A stretch of DNA of 64,000 nucleotides. Origin: Rhyzopertha dominica. Its lineage: Eukaryota; Arthropoda; Insecta; Coleoptera; Bostrichidae. The stretch is taken from positions 39,515,325 to 39,579,324 of the forward strand of contig QCXZ01000064.1 in the NCBI GenBank assembly GCA_025024175.1, read 5' to 3'. Of this stretch, positions 58,394 through 64,000 are shown in pieces (positions within the stretch are counted from its first letter, which is position 1; each line of letters starts with the position of its first letter). Under the pieces are notes generated by a model. The model ran no database searches. It had not been told where the DNA came from and worked only from the letters and a program-made list of their open reading frames with translations. Made by a program: the position numbers and the translations under genes.

Positions 58394-59023
58394 TTGCGTC
58401 ACTCAAAGCCTACACCCTCCATGAAGCACCCTCTGGTAGTTCCTGCTGATAGTCGTTTGGCTACACTGATTGTTGAATACTTTCATATTTACTCAGGACA
58501 TGGTGGACCTCGACTAGTTCAGTCGCTGATTATTAGGCAATTTTGGATCCCAGCACTTCAAAGTTTGATTAGAAGGCGTATTTTTCGTTGCCTTACTTGT
58601 TATAGATTCATGGCACAACCTCTGAAACCCCCCATGGCAGACTTGCCTGAATATGGATTAGAACCTGGTAAATGCTTCACTCATTCAGGCATTGATTTCG
58701 CTGGCCCGTTTGAAATTAAACTCACCACTTTAAGAACAACTAAAGTTTCAAAGGGATACATAGCTTTATTTATTTGTATGGTTTCTCGCGCAATTCATCT
58801 CAAAGTTGTGACATTCCTTAGCACAGAGTCTTGTTTGGCTGCTCTAAATAGGTTTATAACTCGTAGAGGACTTCCTGCACACATTTACACCGACCAGGGT
58901 AGAAACTTTCGCGGTGCTGCCAGAGAAATATCCGAAATAACTAGATTTTTTGATCAGTCTAAACCCGAAATAGCGCATTATCTGGCAACCCATAACATTA
59001 AGTGGCATTTTAATCCGCCCTAG
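58394..59023 (+). pseudogene. BEL integrase, first part
   Basis: Starts in the integrase zinc-binding region (EYFHIYSGHGG, RCLTCYRF: H-H-C-C) and continues with the catalytic core: D101 in SGIDFAGPF and D167 in IYTDQGRNF. The core ends at an in-frame TAG (59021-59023) after HFNPP. A frameshift near 58385 separates it from the linker. Integrase would insert the cDNA into chromosomes. Confidence 0.9.
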
Positions 59024-59587
59024 GCGCCTCACTTTGGAGGACTTTGGGAGGCTGGTGTCAAGGCAGCGAAGTTTCATCTCAAGCGAATAGTTGGTCCTGT
59101 GACGTTAAACTTAGAAGAATTTACCACTGTTGTAACACGCATTGAGGGAATCTTGAACTCTAGACCTTTCTGTTCTATCTCTGCTTCCGCTGATGATAAT
59201 TTCGACCCGCTAACTCCAGGGCATTTCCTTACTGGTGGTCCTTTGCTAGCCCGCCGTGAAGTATCACTCGATAATGTTCCTGCTAACACTCTTTCCCGTT
59301 GGCAGCTAACTCAGCGACTAGTTCAGTCGTTTTGGAAGAGATGGACTAGAGAATACTTAACTTCCTTGCAGAACAGGCCCAAATGGCATACCCCTCTTCC
59401 TCCTGTAAAAAAGGGTGACTTAGTTCTTTGGTATTCCCCTGACGCTCCTCCAACTGGCTGGCCAGTTGGAATTATTTCCAAATTGACTCCTGGTCGGGAT
59501 GGAATTGCCCGCGTAGCCCATATCCGAACGGCAAGCGGAGAGATAGTGTGTCCACTTGTTAAAGTGATACGCTTACCACCCCCTTAA
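59024..59587 (+). pseudogene. BEL integrase, last part
   Basis: Same frame after the TAG: APHFGGLWEAGVKAAK, then the catalytic Glu in VTRIEGILNSRPF (about 59144), LTPGHFLTGGPL and SRWQLTQRLVQSFWKRW. The C-terminal part with KKGDLVLWYSPDAPP ends in VKVIRLPPP at the stop 59587. This tail is the usual BEL integrase end. Confidence 0.9.
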
Positions 59588-60557
59588 ACTTATACTCGCC
59601 TTATTATAGTCTTTTCCCCCTTTGCTTTCTCCCTTTTCCTTTATTGCTTTACTATTTGCCTTAATGTTTATTTTCCCTTTCAGTCAGTTTACTGAATTAA
59701 TTAAATTTTATTAAATTTGGTGGGGGNTATGTTGTATTATTGTCGAAGTAATTATAGATATTGTAAATGTATATTATATATTGTGCTGGCTTGATAACTT
59801 CTGCACTGAAATCCAGGCAACCATCCTCTCTTGATTTCTGCTTTTTGCTTACCACCACTTGTTAGTGATAGAGGAGAGACAATCCTCACAAGCCACAAGG
59901 TGTAGAGTGTCGCCGACGTTTTGCTTACTAGCTAAAACCCATCAACTTTGTTTTGTGCTAACTGTGTAAACAAAAGGAACTTACACAACGCGCTCGCGAG
60001 TGCCACAATTCCGTGGATGGACCGAATCTTCTCACTGGAAGCTCCCGTCAGTTCCTTTCAATCCAGGTCAGTTTACCTTCCTTAAATTTGGTGTAGAACG
60101 CGAAAGCCAGCACTCGGTTTGATATATTCTCATACAGTCCACTGATAGTTGCTATACGCCCCAACACTACATGTGTCACCATTTTTACGTCAGCTTCTTG
60201 GTCTAGTTGGTTACTTCCGAAAATTTCTTCAGTTTGCAAAACGAACTGCACCTCTAACAAAGTTATAACAAAAAGCCAGAGAATTGTAAAAACAATATTA
60301 GGTATTGCAACACTGCAGATTTATAATCCTCAGTTACCAACAGTAGTCTGTACAGATTACAGATGCAAGAAGAATTGGCCTGGAAAGCATTGTAATTTAT
60401 GTCATTAACGGTACCGGAAACCTTGTTTCTTATTTCAGCAACCAAACAATGACAATGGAAAAATCCATTCCTTTGAGTTGGTAGTACAATAGAGCGATTC
60501 CCGTATTACCTCCTGGGCATTGCCATGAGCTGGCGGGCACAGTCACGATCACTTCTG
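59588..60557. other. BEL 3' untranslated region or diverged 3' LTR
   Basis: From TGTTGTATTATT (about 59732) to 60557 the sequence has the look of an LTR, with an inverted pair (ATCCTCTCTTGA / AGAGGAGAGACAATCC) near 59822-59892. It has no matching left copy. A minus-strand frame of 70 codons (60048-60260) carries no known domain. Confidence 0.4.
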
Positions 60558-60715
60558 ATGTCAGCTACCCGCACACTCGTTGGTTAACCATTTATTTATT
60601 AATTACTTCGCACACGTCTTATCCCAATAATNATTATACTGACACCTCTCTACTTTGAATTATCTACCTATCTNATAATGCAATCGCCGGGCGCATTATG
60701 TAAGCGATTCAAGGA
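60558..60715 (+). repeat. LTR-like segment, right
   Basis: Diverged copy of 54026-54215: ATGTCAGCTACCCGC at the start, a TTATTAATTA..TTCGCA block and GGGCGCATTATGTAAGCGATTC near the end. It contains two N bases. If it is the right LTR, the two LTRs are highly diverged. Confidence 0.5.
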
Positions 60716-61715
60716 CGCTCACATTCAGTTTAAATTGCAAAAATTGTGAAACTCAGTGAAACTTAACCACAGTTGGCTATGGATTTTCAGTGCTCACACT
60801 AAGATGTTCCTGTTTTAATTAATAACGTTAATCCGCATAGGAATCCTATTGTCCAATCTTCAGTGTCCAAGTTAAAAAATTAAAATTAACTGCATATTTA
60901 AAATGTATCCCAAGGTTGGAATGTCTGAAGTAAACTATAAAAGAATATCACATCCTTAGTGTTAAAGCTATAGATAACTCATCTATACGTCCATCACACA
61001 ACTTGCTTTGGACAATAATATTAGTAAATCGTCGGTTGTTCGAATATTAAAAAAAAAAAACCGTAGGAAGTAACCTGTTCCATAAGGTAAATGAAGGCGA
61101 TCTTGACAAAAGAATGCAGTTTTGTGCGATGATGGTGGACATGACCAATGATAATCCAAATTGTTCAAACAATGTTTAGTTTTACGCCAAGGAAGCCACT
61201 TTTTGCCGAATTTGTAAACGGACGTAACTGCCGCTACTGTATTTCTGTAACATTTTGCCAGGTCGGTGAACAGGACGCTCGAGATACCTATGTTGAATGC
61301 CTCTAAGTTTTGAGTTCTAAGTTCATTGGACTTTTTTCTCTAAGAGAATTTAAAAAGATAAATGTATATAAAAGAATCATGAAACTTCCAAGAGCCGGAA
61401 GCCAAAATCAGACGCTAAATTCAAGAAATACCGCGTAACTGAGCCCAAACTTGCAATGTCTGTGTAAGCTAGGTTATTGCCCAGGGGCAGGAGGTCTTCA
61501 ATTTGAGCATTTAATGTGATATAAAGGTTTATACAAGTGAGCAAAGAACATTATGGTTATCATCAAATGAACAGAAACCAGTATTAACATCCGCAGAACC
61601 TGTATATCTTGAAAATGAGTTATTGTCGTATATGTCATATGTCGAAACATGATAATTAAAAAATAAAATACAAAGTATACAAAATAAACACCAGGCCATT
61701 TCAAGGGGTCCGTTA
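60716..61715. other. AT-rich DNA, no gene seen
   Basis: No domains or repeats recognised between the BEL element and the satellite. Confidence 0.4.
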
Positions 61716-63962
61716 AGTTAGCTCCGCCATGTTGAGCAATTTTTTTGAAAACATTGCTCCAGATTGCCCTGAGCTAGCTCCAGCTAGCTCCACTAAAGAG
61801 AAAGCTAGCTCCACCTTACTTGAGTAGTTATAAGCTCATCATTGCGGGGGGGGCTAACTTAACGTTATCCTCGCCATGTCCTCAAATCTGTTTCAAAAGC
61901 TAGCTCCAGCTTGCCCAGAGCTAGCTCCAGCTAGCTCCACTAAAGAGAAAGCTAGCTCCACCTTACTTGAGTAGTTATAAGCTCATCATTGCGGGGGGGG
62001 CTAACTTAACGTTATCCTCGCCATGGCCTCAAATCTGTTTCAAAAGCTAGCTCCAGCTTGCCCAGAGCTAGCTCCAGCTAGCTCCACTAAAGAGAAAGCT
62101 AGCTCCACCTTACTTAAGTAGTTATAAGCTCATCATTGCGGGGGGGGCTAACTTAACGTTATCCTCGCCATGGCCTCAAATCTGTTTCAAAAGCTAGCTC
62201 CAGCTTGCCCAGAGCTAGCTCCAGCTTGCCCAGAGCTAGCTCCAGCTAGCTCCACTAAAGAGAAAGCTAGCTCCACCTTACTTGAGTAGTTATAAGCTCA
62301 TCATTGCGGGGGGGGGGCTAACTTAACGTTATCCTGGCCATGTCCTCAAATCTGTTTCAAAAGCTAGCTCCAGCTTGCCCAGAGCTAGCTCCACTAAAGA
62401 GAAAGCTAGCTCCACCTTACTTGAGTAGTTATAAGCTTATCATTGCGGGGGGGGCTAACTTAACGTTATCCTGGCCATGTCCTCAAATCTGTTTCAAAAG
62501 CTAGCTCCAGCTTGCCCAGAGCTAGCTCCAGCTAGCTCCACTAAAGAGAAAGCTAGCTCCACCTTACTTGAGTAGTTATAAGCTCATCATTGCGGGGGGG
62601 GGCTAACTTAACGTTATCCTCGCCATGGCCTCAAATCTGTTTCAAAAGCTAGCTCCAGCTTGCCCAGAGCTAGCTCCACTAAAGAGAAAGCTAGCTCCAC
62701 CTTACTTGAGTAGTTATAAGCTCATCATTGCGGGGGGGGGGCTAACTTAACGTTATCCTCGCCATGGCCTCAAATCTGTTTCAAAAGCTAGCTCCAGCTT
62801 GCCCAGAGCTAGCTCCAGCTAGCTCCACTAAAGAGAAAGCTAGCTCCACCTTACTTGAGTAGTTATAAGCTCATCATTGCGGGGGGGGGCTAACTTAACG
62901 TTATCCTCGCCATGGCCTCAAATCTGTTTCAAAAGCTAGCTCCAGCTTGCCCAGAGCTAGCTCCAGCTAGCTCCACTAAAGAGAAAGCTAGCTTCACCTT
63001 ACTTGAGTAGTTATAAGCTCATCATTGCGGGGGGGGGCTAACTTAACGTTATCCTCGCCATGGCCTCAAATCTGTTTCAAAAGCTAGCTCCAGCTTGCCC
63101 AGAGCTAGCTCCAGCTAGCTCCACTAAAGAGAAAGCTAGCTCCACCTTACTTGAGTAGCTATAACCTCATCATTGCGGGGGGTGCTAACTTAACGTTATC
63201 CTCGCCATGGCCTCAAATTTGTTTTAAAACCTAGCTCCAGCTTGCCCAGAGCTAGCTCCAGCTAGTTCCACTAAAGAGAAAGCTAGCTCCACCTTACTTG
63301 AGTAGTTATATGCTCATCACTGCTGGGGGGCTAACTTAACGTTATCCTCGCCATGGCCTCAAATCTGTTTCAAAAGCTAGCTCCAGCTTGCCCAGAGCTA
63401 GCTCCAGCTAGCTCCACTAAAGAGAAAGCTAGCTCCACCTTACTTGAGTAGTTATAAGCTCAACATTTCTGGGAGTGCTAACTTAACATTATCCTCGCCA
63501 TGGCCTCAAATCTGTTTCAAAAGCTAGCTCCAGCTTGCCCGGAGCTAGCTCCAGCTAGCTCCACTAAAGAGAGAGCTAGCTCCACCTTACTTGAGTAGTT
63601 ATAAGCTCATCATTTCTGGGAGTACTATCTTAACGTTATCCTCGCCATGGCCTCAAATCTGTTTCAAAAGCTAGCACCAGCTTGTCCAGAGCTAGCTCCA
63701 GCTTGCCCAGAGCTAGCTCCAGCTTGCCCAGAGCTAGCTCCACTAAAGAGAAAGCTAGCTCTACCTTACTTGAGTAGTTATAAGCTCATCATTTCTGGGA
63801 GTGCTAACTTAACGTTATCCTCGCCATGGCCTCAAATGTGTTTCAAAAGCTAGCTCCAGCTTGCCCAGAGCTAGCTCCAGCTTGTCCAGAGCTAGCTCCA
63901 GCTAGCTCCACTATAGAGAAAGCTAGCTCCATCTTACTTGAGTAATTATAAGCTCATCATCT
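61716..63962 (+). repeat. 147-bp tandem satellite, about 15 units
   Basis: The anchor AACGTTATCC (one unit has AACATTATCC) recurs at 61861, 62008, 62155, 62325, 62462, 62610, 62749, 62897, 63045, 63192, 63338, 63485, 63632 and 63811. Spacing is mostly 146-148, with 137, 139, 170 and 179 as variants. The variants come from gain or loss of a 21-bp sub-repeat (AGCTAGCTCCAGCTTGCCCAG) or loss of 10 bases. Each unit is rich in AGCT palindromes and has a run of 6-10 G (degraded in the last units). Most full units contain a 32-codon frame MASNLFQKLAPACPELAPAS...LLE ending in TAG. The first unit, 61716-61860, is clearly diverged. Confidence 0.95.
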
Positions 63963-64000
63963 TACAAATTATTTGTGAAACATTTAAGAAACTTTCATAT

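Larger units (their letters stand above)
54026..60715 (+). mobile_element. BEL/Pao LTR retrotransposon, degraded
   Basis: The internal region runs from gag (ATG 54363) to the end of integrase (stop 59587), with domains in the order Gag, protease, RT, RNase H, integrase, as in BEL/Pao. A G-rich tract (GGTGGGGG, about 59722-59729) after the last gene acts as the likely polypurine tract, followed by TGTTGTATTATTGTCG. LTRs are unclear: 54026-54215 and 60558-60715 are similar (TGTCAGCTACCCGC; GGGCGCATTA.GTA.GCGATTC), but 59732-60557 has no counterpart on the left. At least three frameshifts and four stops make it non-functional. Confidence 0.88.

Noticed and set aside
60048..60260. 70-codon minus-strand frame after the BEL element
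   Set aside because: No known domain; it lies in the putative LTR/UTR of the element.
61716..63962. Regularly spaced repeats that might suggest a CRISPR array
   Set aside because: The whole unit repeats, without unique spacers, and the context is an animal genome. It is a tandem satellite.

Overview
This is AT-rich eukaryotic nuclear DNA, almost certainly from an arthropod and most likely an insect. The evidence is the mix of mobile elements: mariner, a DUF4817-type Tc1/mariner relative, Merlin, hAT, BEL/Pao, Ty3/gypsy, an RTE-like LINE and several Penelope-like elements (PLEs). A beetle is a guess only. Scattered single N bases mark it as a draft assembly. I found no host protein-coding gene that I could name. 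The unique sequence looks like a large intron or gene desert. It has several GC-richer islands that resemble conserved non-coding DNA, and one possible 28-nt microexon on the minus strand (30494-30521).

Layout. 1-14 kb: a 5'-truncated PLE (minus), a decayed mariner-like copy (4611-5519), a nearly intact mariner (5949-7279, one in-frame stop), a Tc1 scrap, a foldback repeat (11.0-11.5 kb), a GC-rich island and a broken gypsy-type gag leader. 14-19 kb: a promoter-like/LTR-like block and a gypsy element reduced to gag between LTR remnants. 19.8-25.7 kb: the most remarkable region. A 437-bp direct duplication brackets about 5 kb in which an RTE-like LINE and a PLE occur as a near-perfect inverted repeat (arms about 1.94 kb, 455-bp unique centre), followed by a third PLE tail and a long AT tract. 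25.7-38.5 kb: mostly unique DNA with an orphan heat-shock-type promoter, the microexon candidate, a 402-bp MITE with an 8-bp target duplication, a Merlin remnant and PLE tails. 38.5-54 kb: unique DNA, then a DUF4817 transposon with 65-bp perfect ends, a tRNA-derived SINE, a TIR element holding a partial tRNA-Thr-like sequence, and a hAT deletion derivative. 54-60.7 kb: a dead BEL/Pao retrotransposon in which all domains are recognisable but broken by frameshifts and stops. 61.7-64 kb: a 147-bp tandem satellite, about 15 units.

Nothing here forms a host pathway. The elements relate to one another as layers of insertion: PLE and LINE pieces were joined and inverted together, and the DNA transposons span ages from nearly intact (mariner) to scraps. 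PLE tails from at least three different copies share a hammerhead-ribozyme-like core, which is the most likely shared functional RNA in the window.
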